Source of the DNA: Ignavibacteriota bacterium
Lineage (GTDB): Bacteria > Bacteroidota > Ignavibacteria > Ignavibacteriales > Melioribacteraceae
NCBI GenBank assembly: GCA_002746605.1
Contig: PDPT01000038.1
Span: 24,940-88,939 of the forward strand
Reading direction: 5' to 3'
DNA length: 64,000 nt
The position numbers and the translations under genes were made by a program. Numbering within the stretch: position 1 is the stretch's first letter; each line of letters begins with the position of its first letter. Of the stretch, positions 56,359 through 64,000 are shown piece by piece. The notes below the pieces were generated by a model that saw only the letters and a program-made list of their open reading frames with translations, was not told the DNA's origin and did no database searches.

Positions 56359-57042
56359 TTATTTTTTCATTTCATATAAAGTATCAATTAGTTCTATGGA
56401 ACTTTCTTCCATGTCACCAACAATTCTATCTACTTTAGAAACAAAATAATTGTAGAAAAACTGTAAAATAATAGCAACAATAAGACCGAATAATGTTGTT
56501 AACAATGCTTCAGAAATACCACTTGCAACAATCGATGGAGACATTTGGTTTGCAGCTGCAATATCATCAAATGCACCAATCATACCCATTACAGTTCCAG
56601 TAAAACCAAGCATAGGGGCAACACTAATAAATAATGAAATCCATATAAGACCTCTTTCCAAGAAGCTCATTTCAATTGCACCATAAGTCATAATAGCTTT
56701 TTCAGCGGCTTCTACACCTTCATCTGCTCTCAACAAGCCTGCATGAAATACAGATGCTATTGAACCTCTGGTGTTTTCACATAATTTCATAGCTTCACTA
56801 ACACCACCGTTAGAAAGTTTTTCTTTTACTTGAACAATGAATTTTTTTGTATTCATGGTTGAACGAGAAAGTGACCACAATTTAACAAATGAAAAAGCTA
56901 ACCCAACTACGAGTACTATTAAAATAGGCCACATAAAAAAGCCGCCTTGTACAAATTTTTCTTGTAGATATGATAAAGGGCTGCTTGATTCAGCCTGAGC
57001 TATAACATAAGAAAGTGATCCTAATATTTCTGTAATTTGCAT
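56359..57042 (-). CDS. ExbB/TolQ/MotA family proton channel protein
   Basis: Three membrane helices: FMWPILIVLVVGLAFSFVKLW near residue 35, and ISLFISVAPMLGFTGTVMGMIGAF plus ALLTTLFGLIVAIILQFFYNYF in the C-terminal half, which form the channel. A cytoplasmic domain lies between. Length 227 aa is normal. A strong GGAGG Shine-Dalgarno lies 8 nt before the ATG. It is the first gene of the exbB-exbD-exbD operon, which ends at the terminator near 55.3 kb. Confidence 0.93.
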   Translation of the reverse strand: MQITEILGSLSYVIAQAESSSPLSYLQEKFVQGGFFMWPILIVLVVGLAFSFVKLWSLSRSTMNTKKFIVQVKEKLSNGGVSEAMKLCENTRGSIASVFHAGLLRADEGVEAAEKAIMTYGAIEMSFLERGLIWISLFISVAPMLGFTGTVMGMIGAFDDIAAANQMSPSIVASGISEALLTTLFGLIVAIILQFFYNYFVSKVDRIVGDMEESSIELIDTLYEMKK

Positions 57043-57463
57043 GCGAAGGTTCCTCCAAAATTATTTTTTATTTGTTTGCTTAAATTAAAATCAAAATTAT
57101 ATTTATCAACATTAACTATTATCTAAAAAAAAGTCAATAAATAATTAAAAGAAAATTCTAAAACTTTAGTTTTATTCTAACCCATAAAGTTGTAATCTAT
57201 AGTACAAATTATAAAATTAAAGTTTATTCTAACAAATATTCAACTTCCTTTTTCTGAATTCGTCTTTTTATTATATTCTAAATATTCTAGAACTGTTTCT
57301 TCCGTTATAGTAACATCTGCTCAATTATCAATAACTTATCGTTCCGAAGTTAGTTTTAATTTTTCAGAAGCTTCTTTCTTATTTATAATACTCAATTGTT
57401 TCAAATAACATTTAGACAAAGTTACAAAATTTTTTGATAAATGTAATAAATAGTTTATCTAAT
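57043..57463. other. Intergenic region with a possible decayed reading frame
   Basis: A 421-nt gap between exbB and the EEP-family lipoprotein gene. It should hold the exbB promoter, but no convincing -35/-10 pair is visible. On the minus strand at about 57240-57416 one frame reads NKKEASEKLKLTSER, stop, VIDN, stop, then ADVTITEETVLEYLEYN, which looks like coding sequence interrupted by two stops. No family recognised and no RNA gene seen. Confidence 0.4.
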
Positions 57464-57480
57464 TTATTTGTAGATAAACT
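57452..57480 (-). terminator. Hairpin at the end of the EEP lipoprotein gene
   Basis: AGTTTATCTA and TAGATAAACT are a perfect 10-bp inverted repeat with a 9-nt loop. It spans the last codons and the stop codon of the minus-strand gene, followed by ATTTATTACATTT in that direction, a weak U-rich tail. It could terminate transcription or protect the 3' end. Confidence 0.45.
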
Positions 57481-58486
57481 TTGCCCCAATAGGAAAATGG
57501 TCACTATATCCACCGAGGTATTTTTTCCCGCCGAATGTCGGTAAAGCCGTTCCTTTATATTTACCGTTTTTCTGTATAATAAATTTGGGTTTAATTATTT
57601 CAAAGGAATTACAATAATAATCCAAACCAATTTTATTTAATAACGAATTTGAAATAATCATTTGATCTAACATATTCCAATTATCTTTGTATTTATAAGT
57701 CCCTAAACCTTGTTTAAAACTCTTTAATGTTAAATTAAAAAGTTTGAAATCATTATAAATTGAATCACAATTAAAGTCTTTAGCTTTTAAGATTTTCTTG
57801 ATAGAAATATTTACAGGCAAATCATTAAAATCTCCAAGAATTACTATATTCTTCTTGCTTAGATTTTTAATTGAACTAATTTTTTTAAGCAGAGTTTTTG
57901 CAGCTGCTATTCTTTTCGGTTCGGTTTTCTTTAATCCTTCCCTTCTTGAGGACCAATGGTTTACAAAAATATGTATTCCCTCATTGCGATAAAGAAGTTC
58001 AACATAAAGAATATCACGTGTAGTTGTTCTTTTCAGATTAACTCTTATCGCTTCAGATAAATTTAAACTTAAAATATTTGAGTTGTAAATAATCGCATTA
58101 TCAATTCCTCTCTTATCAGGTGATTCGAAATGAACAATTTTATAATTTTTATCCGATTTAATTTCTCGGACTAATTTTTCAATAAGATGCTTGTGTTCCA
58201 CTTCTTGAAGTGCAAGTATATCAGGACCTTCACCGTCATTCATTAGAGAAATAACTTTTGCAAGATTCTTTAACTTTGTTGCAAGTTTTCTATCTGTCCA
58301 ATTAATTTTACTACTTGGTAAAAACCATTCGTCTATTTTATCTGCATCATCAATTGCATCAAATAGATTTTCTACATTCCACGATGCAATATATAAGCGG
58401 TCGGAGTTACCTTTATTATTATCATTATTTGAACTTGAACAATACGTTAAGGTAAGAAAAAAGAAGAAAAAACAAATATTTTTCAT
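57464..58486 (-). CDS. Endonuclease/exonuclease/phosphatase family lipoprotein
   Basis: A lipoprotein signal (CFFFFFLTLTYCSSSNND, lipobox LTYC) is followed by an EEP-fold catalytic domain: ASWNVENLFD, LALQEVEHKH (metal Glu), VNHWSSRR, VILGDFNDLP (Asp/Asn pair) and the final GYSDHFPIGAKF (Asp-His). The domain is DNase I/sphingomyelinase-like, so the substrate could be nucleic acid or a phospholipid, and the lipid anchor puts it on the cell envelope. Length 340 aa. It is a single gene, divergent from polA. Confidence 0.88.
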   Translation of the reverse strand: MKNICFFFFFLTLTYCSSSNNDNNKGNSDRLYIASWNVENLFDAIDDADKIDEWFLPSSKINWTDRKLATKLKNLAKVISLMNDGEGPDILALQEVEHKHLIEKLVREIKSDKNYKIVHFESPDKRGIDNAIIYNSNILSLNLSEAIRVNLKRTTTRDILYVELLYRNEGIHIFVNHWSSRREGLKKTEPKRIAAAKTLLKKISSIKNLSKKNIVILGDFNDLPVNISIKKILKAKDFNCDSIYNDFKLFNLTLKSFKQGLGTYKYKDNWNMLDQMIISNSLLNKIGLDYYCNSFEIIKPKFIIQKNGKYKGTALPTFGGKKYLGGYSDHFPIGAKFIYK

Positions 58487-58575
58487 AATAATTATTCCAT
58501 AGTTATTCTGTTAAACAATTTATATCTTCAAACATTAAATTATGATAATATTAATTAAAATAATAGGCTTATTAG

Positions 58576-61344
58576 ATGAAGAAAAAAAAGTTTGTAATTA
58601 TTGATGCACTTGCAATAGCTTATAAAGCTTACTTTGCTTTTATAAACAGACCATTAAAAAATTCTAAAGGAGAATCAACCTCGGCTGTTTACGGGTTTAC
58701 AAATCAATTAATAAGACTAATTGAAAGTACAAAACCGGATATACTTGCAGTAGCTTTCGATTCTAAAGAAAAAACATTTAGACATGAAATTTACAAAGGA
58801 TATAAAGCATCTCGTGCAGAAATGCCTGACGATATGGTTCCGCAAATACAAAGAATTAAAGATGTTGTAGAAGCCTTCAATATTCCTCTTTACGTTAAGC
58901 CTACTTACGAAGCGGATGATATAATCGGGACAGCCGTAAAAATTGCCGAAGAGAAAAAATTAGAATCTTTTGCAGTAACTCCTGATAAAGATTATGTACA
59001 ACTTATCACCGAAAATGTTTCTCTAATTAAATCTGGAAAAGCTTCGGATGATTTAATTATTACAGATTTAGAGAAAGCAAAAGAAGACTATAAGTTTGAA
59101 CCAAAATTCATGGTCGATTATTTAGCATTGGTCGGTGACTCATCTGATGATATTCCAGGTGTTGCCGGAATTGGACCCAAAACTGCACAACCTTTAATTA
59201 CTGAGTTTGGCACTATCGAAAATATTTATAGCAATATTGATAAAATAGAAAAAAAAGGTGTTCGAAATAAATTAGAAGTAAATAAAGAAAATGCTTTTCT
59301 ATCTAAAAAATTAGCAAAGATTGTTACAGATATTGATATGGAGTTCAATTTCAACAATCAAATGGAACAACCTGATTTTGAAAAATTGGAAGAAATTTTT
59401 AATGAGCTTGAGTTTAAATCTTTCATCAACAAAATTAAAAAACTTTACAGCAATAACTCGAATGAAATTGATGAAACAGAATCCTTAACGGAAACAACAA
59501 CTGATAAGTTCGATAAAACAAAAGTTAAATATCACTTAATAAAAACTAATGAAGGGGCTAAAAATTTAGCTGAAGTTTTGGCAAAGAGTAATGAGTTCGT
59601 TTTTGATACGGAAACAGATTCGCTTAATGTTTTGGACTTAAATATTGCAGGAGCTTCTTTTTGCTTGAAAGAAAATGAAGCCCATTTTGTTCCGATAAAT
59701 CCGTTTGCAGAATCTGTTGATTTATTTTCAAAAGATTATCCTGATAGAATTAAGTTGAATGATTTTGTAAAAATATTCAAACCGATTTTTGAGAATAAAA
59801 ATATTAACAAAATATGTCAAAACGGTAAATATGATATCGCAGTTTTGAAAAGTTTGGGAATTAACTTAAAAGGTTTTCACTTCGATACACTGCTTGCAAG
59901 CTATATAATTGACCCCGATCAAAAACACGGCATGGATGCACTTTCCGAAAAGTATTTAAATTACAGCCCGATTGCTTTAACGGAATTATACGATGTTAAA
60001 AAAAATCCCGAACAAATATTTAATGTTGAAGTTGAGAAGCTTAATGAATATGCAAGTGAAGATGCAGATATAACATTTAAGCTATATAAAAAGTTAGCGA
60101 AAAAGTTATCTGAGAATGGTCTTGAAGATATGGCATTCCACATTGAATTTCCTCTTGTTCAAGTTTTGGAAACGATGGAAAGAAACGGAGTTAATCTTGA
60201 TATTAAAGGATTAAAAGATTTCAGTAAAAATCTTAAAATTAAAATAAATGAAATTTCAAGGAAAATATACGAGTATGCAGGTTATGAGTTTAACATAAAT
60301 TCCACAAAACAATTACAGGAAATTCTTTTTGAACAATTAAAACTTAAACCGACTAAAAAAACAAAAACCGGTTATTCAACTGATGCTAAATCATTAGAAA
60401 ATCTTAAAGGCGAACACGAGATAATAGTGCAGCTTTTAGACTACAGACAATTAACAAAATTGAAATCGACTTATGCCGATGCTCTTCCTAAATTGGTAAA
60501 TAAAAATACAGGAAAAGTTCATACAACTTATAACCAAACGGTTGCCTCAACAGGAAGACTTTCCAGCTTAAATCCTAATTTGCAAAATATTCCCATAAGA
60601 ACAGAAATGGGAAAAGAAATAAGAAAAGCATTTATCCCGACAAACGAAGAGTATAAAATTTTAAGTGCGGATTACAGTCAGATTGAATTAAGAATAATGG
60701 CTCATTTAAGCGGTGATGAAGCAATGCTTAAAGCCTTTAAGAATGGAGAAGATATACACAGGTCAACCGCAGCTTTAGTCTTTGGTGTTGAACCTAAGGA
60801 TGTAACTTCGGATATGAGAAGAAAGGCAAAAGAAGTTAATTTCGGGATACTTTACGGAATTGGTGCTTTTGGTCTTGCTTCTCGCTTGGGCATACCAAGA
60901 AGACACGCACAAGAAGTTATTGATACATATTTTAACACTTTCAAAAAAGTAAAAGGAATGATGGATAACTTTATTGAAATTGCAAAAGAGAAAGGTTATG
61001 CTGAAACTTTAAAAGGAAGAAGAAGGTACTTAAAAAATATAAACAGTAAAAACAGAGTTGTCAAAAAGTTTGAAGAAAGAGTTGCCATTAACATGCCTAT
61101 ACAAGGAACTGCGGCGGATATGATAAAAATTGCCATGATAAATATTCACAACGAGCTGGAAAAAAGAAAATGTAAAACAAAAATGATATTACAAGTACAC
61201 GATGAATTATTATTTGATTTACATAAAGATGAAAAAGAGCAATTGATTCCAATGATAAAAGAGAAAATGGAAAACGCAATAAAGTTAGATGTTCCTTTAT
61301 TAGTTGATGCAGGTATAGGTGAAAATTGGTTGGAAGCACATTAA
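58576..61344 (+). CDS. polA: DNA polymerase I
   Basis: Full-length PolA (922 aa). The 5'-3' exonuclease domain (residues 1-300) has ADDIIGTAV and VGDSSDDIPGVAGIGPKTA; the 3'-5' proofreading domain has intact acidic residues (DTETD from Asp344, NGKYD, ASEDADITF); the polymerase domain has motif A LSADYSQIELRIMAHLSGD, motif B RRKAKEVNFGILYGIG and motif C LQVHDELLFDL. So all three activities are probably retained. No Shine-Dalgarno is obvious. It is divergent from the EEP lipoprotein gene (89-nt shared upstream region). Confidence 0.96.
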   Translation: MKKKKFVIIDALAIAYKAYFAFINRPLKNSKGESTSAVYGFTNQLIRLIESTKPDILAVAFDSKEKTFRHEIYKGYKASRAEMPDDMVPQIQRIKDVVEAFNIPLYVKPTYEADDIIGTAVKIAEEKKLESFAVTPDKDYVQLITENVSLIKSGKASDDLIITDLEKAKEDYKFEPKFMVDYLALVGDSSDDIPGVAGIGPKTAQPLITEFGTIENIYSNIDKIEKKGVRNKLEVNKENAFLSKKLAKIVTDIDMEFNFNNQMEQPDFEKLEEIFNELEFKSFINKIKKLYSNNSNEIDETESLTETTTDKFDKTKVKYHLIKTNEGAKNLAEVLAKSNEFVFDTETDSLNVLDLNIAGASFCLKENEAHFVPINPFAESVDLFSKDYPDRIKLNDFVKIFKPIFENKNINKICQNGKYDIAVLKSLGINLKGFHFDTLLASYIIDPDQKHGMDALSEKYLNYSPIALTELYDVKKNPEQIFNVEVEKLNEYASEDADITFKLYKKLAKKLSENGLEDMAFHIEFPLVQVLETMERNGVNLDIKGLKDFSKNLKIKINEISRKIYEYAGYEFNINSTKQLQEILFEQLKLKPTKKTKTGYSTDAKSLENLKGEHEIIVQLLDYRQLTKLKSTYADALPKLVNKNTGKVHTTYNQTVASTGRLSSLNPNLQNIPIRTEMGKEIRKAFIPTNEEYKILSADYSQIELRIMAHLSGDEAMLKAFKNGEDIHRSTAALVFGVEPKDVTSDMRRKAKEVNFGILYGIGAFGLASRLGIPRRHAQEVIDTYFNTFKKVKGMMDNFIEIAKEKGYAETLKGRRRYLKNINSKNRVVKKFEERVAINMPIQGTAADMIKIAMINIHNELEKRKCKTKMILQVHDELLFDLHKDEKEQLIPMIKEKMENAIKLDVPLLVDAGIGENWLEAH

Positions 61345-61355
61345 AATTTAAAGAA

Positions 61356-61862
61356 TTACTTTTGATATAAATATGTTTTCCAAGATTCATCAATTCTTGT
61401 TATAGAATTAATTATAAACATAATATAATTGGGCTTATGAGGTTTTACTCTTAATTTCATTTCGGCTTGTTCCGGGGTTCTATTTCCTTTTTTGTTATTG
61501 CAAGGAAGGCATGCGGTTACCAGATTTTCCCAAGTATCCTTTCCGCCTTTTGCTCTCGGAATTATGTGATCAATCGTAAATGGTAAATGTCCTCTTCCGC
61601 AGTATGCACATTTATGATTATCTCTTCTTAAAATATTTTTTCTAGTAAGATTTATATTATTAAAAGGAATATGGATATAAGTCTTTAGTCTGATTACACT
61701 GGGCCAAGGGAATTTCCTATTAACTGTTCTTATAGTTAATTTAGGATTTTCTTTTATGAGTTCTGCTTTTCTCAAATAAAGTAGAATTAAGGCTTTTTTG
61801 GTTGAACACAATGTTAAAGGTTCATAGCTTTGATTTAATAGCAAAACTCTGGCATTTAGCAC
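61356..61862 (-). CDS. HNH endonuclease
   Basis: A 168-residue protein: an N-terminal segment NARVLLLNQSYEPLTLCSTKKALILLY is followed by an HNH nuclease domain with paired zinc cysteines (CAYCGRG ... CLPCNNKKG) and the core FTIDHIIPRAKGGKDTWENLVTAC. This stand-alone chromosomal HNH type is widespread in Bacteroidota and Cyanobacteria; role unknown, possibly DNA repair or defence. The start is GTG. It lies 42 nt after mnmA on the same strand and is convergent with polA. Confidence 0.9.
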   Translation of the reverse strand: MLNARVLLLNQSYEPLTLCSTKKALILLYLRKAELIKENPKLTIRTVNRKFPWPSVIRLKTYIHIPFNNINLTRKNILRRDNHKCAYCGRGHLPFTIDHIIPRAKGGKDTWENLVTACLPCNNKKGNRTPEQAEMKLRVKPHKPNYIMFIINSITRIDESWKTYLYQK

Positions 61863-61904
61863 ACTTTTTTTTCTGTTTATAGTTTCGAAATTTCCTCCAA
61901 TAGC

Positions 61905-63002
61905 TTACTCTTTTATTATTATTCCCCCTGCTAATAAATGGCCTTGTTCATCGTACAAAACCAAAGATTGTCCTGGTGTTATTGCCCTCTTAGGTTCAAG
62001 AAATTTAAGTTCAATTTTCTTATTATCCGCAAAAATTATTTTTGCGGGCGAACCCTTATCGGAATATCTGATTTTTGCAATTATAATCGAACCGGAAATT
62101 ATAGAATCTGTACTTACATAGTTAATATCTTTTGCAATTACTTTTTGTTTTAATAAATCTTCATTATCTCCAAGTTCAACAATGTTATTTTCTTTATCAA
62201 TATTTTTTACGTAAACAGGTTTCCCAAGTGCAATTCCCAAACCTTTTCTTTGTCCTATTGTATAGAACGGAATTCCCTTGTGAGTTCCAACCTTCTTATT
62301 TTTATAAATAAAACTTCCCTCTTCAATTTCTTGAATTTTTTTGGGAACTCTTTCGCGTAAAAATCTTTCGTAATTATTATCAGCAACAAAACAAATTTCC
62401 TGACTATCAGGTTTATTTGCCGTTTTAACACCAAGTTTAACTGCAAGTTCTCTTACTTCGAGTTTTGTATATTTCCCAAGCGGAAGTAAGGTTCTGCTTA
62501 AACTTTTTTGAGTTAATCCCCACAAAGCATAGGTCTGATCTTTAAAAGAATCGGCAGCATTTTTTAGAATATATCTTTTTGAATTTTCGTTATAATCAAT
62601 ATTAGCATAATGTCCGGTGGCAACGTAATGAGCATCAAGAGAGTCAGCTTTAGTTAAAAGTTCTTCCCATTTAATTTTTCTGTTACATATTACACACGGA
62701 TTCGGAGTTCTGCCGGCAAAATATTCATCAACAAAATCATTAATTACCGTTTCTTCAAAAGCCTTTGTAAAATCGACAGTATAATGCGGGAAATCAAATT
62801 TATCGGCTATACTTTTTGCATCAAAAATAGCATCAAGAGAGCAACAACCGGATTCATGTTTTGGTGCACCACCAACTTCCATAAATCCCCAAGTTTTCAT
62901 TGTTATCCCAATAACTTCGTACCCCTCATTTTTCAATAAAGCGGCTGCGACAGAAGAATCTACACCTCCGCTCATTGCAACTATAACTCTTTTTTTATTC
63001 AA
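61905..63002 (-). CDS. mnmA: tRNA-specific 2-thiouridylase MnmA
   Basis: Thiolates U34 of tRNA(Lys/Glu/Gln) at position 2. The PP-loop VAMSGGVDSSVAAALL at the N-terminus binds ATP; the first catalytic cysteine is in TPNPCVICNRKIKW and the second in DSQEICFVADN. The C-terminal beta-barrel domain ends QSLVLYDEQGHLLAGGIIIKE. Length 365 aa is normal. The start is a TTG immediately before AATAAAAAAAG, with no better in-frame ATG. Sulfur donor proteins are not in the window. Confidence 0.94.
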   Translation of the reverse strand: MNKKRVIVAMSGGVDSSVAAALLKNEGYEVIGITMKTWGFMEVGGAPKHESGCCSLDAIFDAKSIADKFDFPHYTVDFTKAFEETVINDFVDEYFAGRTPNPCVICNRKIKWEELLTKADSLDAHYVATGHYANIDYNENSKRYILKNAADSFKDQTYALWGLTQKSLSRTLLPLGKYTKLEVRELAVKLGVKTANKPDSQEICFVADNNYERFLRERVPKKIQEIEEGSFIYKNKKVGTHKGIPFYTIGQRKGLGIALGKPVYVKNIDKENNIVELGDNEDLLKQKVIAKDINYVSTDSIISGSIIIAKIRYSDKGSPAKIIFADNKKIELKFLEPKRAITPGQSLVLYDEQGHLLAGGIIIKE

Positions 63003-63165
63003 GACTAAAACTTTCTATTATTTTTTATTTAATAAAGTTAACGAAATGAAATGAAATTTTCTTGGGAAAGATGTTATAAACAATCTTTAATCTGATATAA
63101 CTAAAGTAATAATTAAATTAATGAGCCTTACAAATAAGTTCGGTTTATCTTTTTAACATTGATAA

Positions 63166-63180
63166 CTGTTGCACAACGCC
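63166..63180 (-). mobile_element. IS-terminus-like sequence
   Basis: CTGTTGCACAACGCC on the plus strand (GGCGTTGTGCAACAG on the minus strand) lies 45 nt beyond the stop of the transposase remnant. A GTTGTGCAAC core is common in terminal inverted repeats of IS5- and IS1182-type elements. I found no matching opposite end in the window, so this would be a single surviving end. Confidence 0.45.
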
Positions 63181-63224
63181 ATAAAAAATAAAAAGAGATA
63201 AATCTCAAGCTCACTTAATCCATT

Positions 63225-63434
63225 TTAAGCGAGGTTTGATATTTTATTGAAATCCAAAATATCAAAATTAAAGTATTTTAAAAATGCTCTTTTAAGTTCA
63301 TATAAAGCCTCTTTTATAAAAACAATGGCAACCTTAGCTTTTGCATTGGTATTTGTCAATTTTTGTGCAAACTTCAAATACTTTTTCAGATTGTAAGACA
63401 TAGTAGTAAAGTACCAGATATAATAATGTAGAAT
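63225..63434 (-). pseudogene. Transposase C-terminal remnant (DDE type)
   Basis: An open minus-strand frame of 69 codons, absent from the ORF track because it lacks an early start. It reads ...IWYFTTMSYNLKKYLKFAQK... and ends ...DFNKISNLA. The aromatic WYxTxMSYNLKK pattern near the end resembles the C-terminus of IS5/IS1182-group transposases, where MAYNLKR-type sequence is typical. A stop codon lies directly upstream in frame and no catalytic DDE region is present, so it is a 5'-truncated relic. The adjacent IS-like end strengthens the reading; exact family is uncertain. Confidence 0.5.
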
Positions 63435-63506
63435 TTAACGGAAGTGAACTTTTATAGGGTGCAATTACAAGCATGCAAATTTGCTTCAGTTAGAAAAATG
63501 CAATGT

Positions 63507-63530
63507 TAAAAATAAAATTATTATTTTTAG
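63507..63530 (+). repeat. AT-only inverted repeat upstream of the last gene
   Basis: TAAAAATAA-AATTA-TTATTTTTA is a perfect 9-bp stem with a 5-nt loop, about 50 nt before the ATG at 63578. It could be a terminator remnant, a leader hairpin or a regulator site; being purely AT it may be chance. Confidence 0.3.
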
Positions 63531-63577
63531 TCATTAAAACCTAAAGATTTAAATAGTTCAAAAAACATAACATCAAA

Positions 63578-64000
63578 ATGACCCTTAAAAACTCACTAAA
63601 GAGCTTAGTAAATAACACTAAATACTTTATTGAAGATGCTAAATATTTTTTAGATAATAAAATAAACCTTACCGCAAAAACTACGCTCGGGCTAATGCTT
63701 GGTAGTTATATGTTCTTTAACGTAAACGCAGTAAATGCTCAAGTTACAGTGCCGGTAGATAGTATAAGTGTAGAATATGGTCACAAAGATATAAGTAAGA
63801 TCGCAACATACATTTATAAATCGCTTTGGGAGGAAAAAGATGGAGTTCCAACACTAAAAGACACAATAGACTTTGGAAATCTACCTTTGGGAGATGAAGT
63901 ACCATTTAGAACCTTTAGTTCAGGGTATGGTGTGGACAGAAATGAGTACTCTTGGGACAAATGGCACAAAGTAGTAGTGATAGGCACAGTATTTTTTTCA
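63578..64000 (+). CDS. N-terminal part of a secreted protein with extended signal peptide, cut by window end
   Basis: Not in the ORF track because no stop occurs before the window edge; 141 codons are open from the ATG at 63578. The N-terminus is unusual: about 36 polar/Lys-rich residues (MTLKNSLKSLVNNTKYFIED...) precede the hydrophobic core TTLGLMLGSYMFFNVNAVNA, with a plausible signal peptidase site at VNA|Q. The mature part starts VTVPVDSISVEYGHKDISK and contains SLWEEKDGVPTLKDTIDFGN. I do not recognise the family. Given sprA and porX in the same genome it could be an exported surface protein, but no sorting domain can be seen here. Confidence 0.65.
   Translation, partial: MTLKNSLKSLVNNTKYFIEDAKYFLDNKINLTAKTTLGLMLGSYMFFNVNAVNAQVTVPVDSISVEYGHKDISKIATYIYKSLWEEKDGVPTLKDTIDFGNLPLGDEVPFRTFSSGYGVDRNEYSWDKWHKVVVIGTVFFS

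Larger units (their letters stand above)
63003..63577. other. Intergenic region with mobile-element debris
   Basis: A 575-nt gap between mnmA and the last gene, without an intact gene. Its centre holds a transposase remnant and an IS-end-like sequence (separate entries). Its right end holds an AT-rich hairpin. I see no tRNA or small-RNA structure. Confidence 0.6.

Noticed and set aside
61356-61862. HNH endonuclease as a homing endonuclease or defence-island component
   Set aside because: It stands alone between polA and mnmA, with no intron, intein or defence genes; this type is a common chromosomal gene.

Overview
The window is strongly AT-rich chromosomal DNA carrying mostly conserved housekeeping genes in short co-directional operons. 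Several markers point to the Bacteroidota/Chlorobi/Ignavibacteria group, most likely an Ignavibacteria-like lineage: an intact SprA (type IX secretion translocon) next to a PorX-type response regulator with a PglZ phosphatase domain, a DUF2795 acidic protein, a RicT/PSP1 protein, an ssb plus GldE-like pair, DUF1573 and DUF2279 proteins, and a YbeY whose third metal ligand is Asp. TTG start codons are frequent, Shine-Dalgarno sequences are sporadic, and there are many envelope beta-barrels. Species-level placement cannot be made from the sequence alone. I found no tRNA, rRNA, CRISPR array or intact mobile element.

Layout. (1) 1-3.2 kb: the end of an outer-membrane barrel gene, then an unusual charge-segregated lipoprotein translationally coupled to a second barrel. 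(2) 3.4-10.7 kb: an omega-amidase-like nitrilase (minus strand), an SpmA/SpmB-type membrane protein, a 2-hydroxyacid dehydrogenase, a small membrane protein, alanine dehydrogenase, an acyl-CoA:carboxylate CoA-transferase and a PPP-type phosphatase. (3) 10.8-21.8 kb: sprA, porX, tsaE, tsaB, a DUF1573 protein and accD in close succession. (4) 22-26.6 kb: trpS with a probable Fe-S motif, scpA, scpB, an rRNA pseudouridine synthase and lysS. (5) 26.7-37.7 kb: an envelope/polysaccharide module (DUF2279, GT2, Wzi-like barrel), a CtpA protease, gamma-carbonic anhydrase, ybeY, smg, topA, xer, hpf and hprK, closing with a terminator-like hairpin. (6) 37.8-41.9 kb: an M23 peptidase behind a good sigma70-type promoter, DUF2795, holB, ricT and a 3-hydroxybutyryl-CoA dehydrogenase.

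From 42 to 57 kb nearly everything is on the minus strand: a small membrane protein, a frameshifted lipid kinase, acpS, an MlaD protein with a small partner, a GldE/CorC-like protein, ssb, a SPOR lipoprotein, an SGNH hydrolase, a FadL barrel, a BCCP/biotin carboxylase pair, mutS2, cvpA, yqeY, and an exbB-exbD-exbD operon with a clear terminator. At 57-63 kb are a secreted EEP nuclease/phosphatase-like lipoprotein, polA (plus), an HNH endonuclease and mnmA.

The last kilobase is the only clearly accessory stretch. It holds a 5'-truncated transposase remnant with an IS-like end sequence, followed by the start of a secreted protein with an unusually long N-terminal extension, cut by the window edge. 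I did not find a convincing new multi-gene system. The best leads are the polyampholyte lipoprotein/barrel pair, the UUU-UGA frameshift in the lipid kinase, and the cut-off terminal gene.
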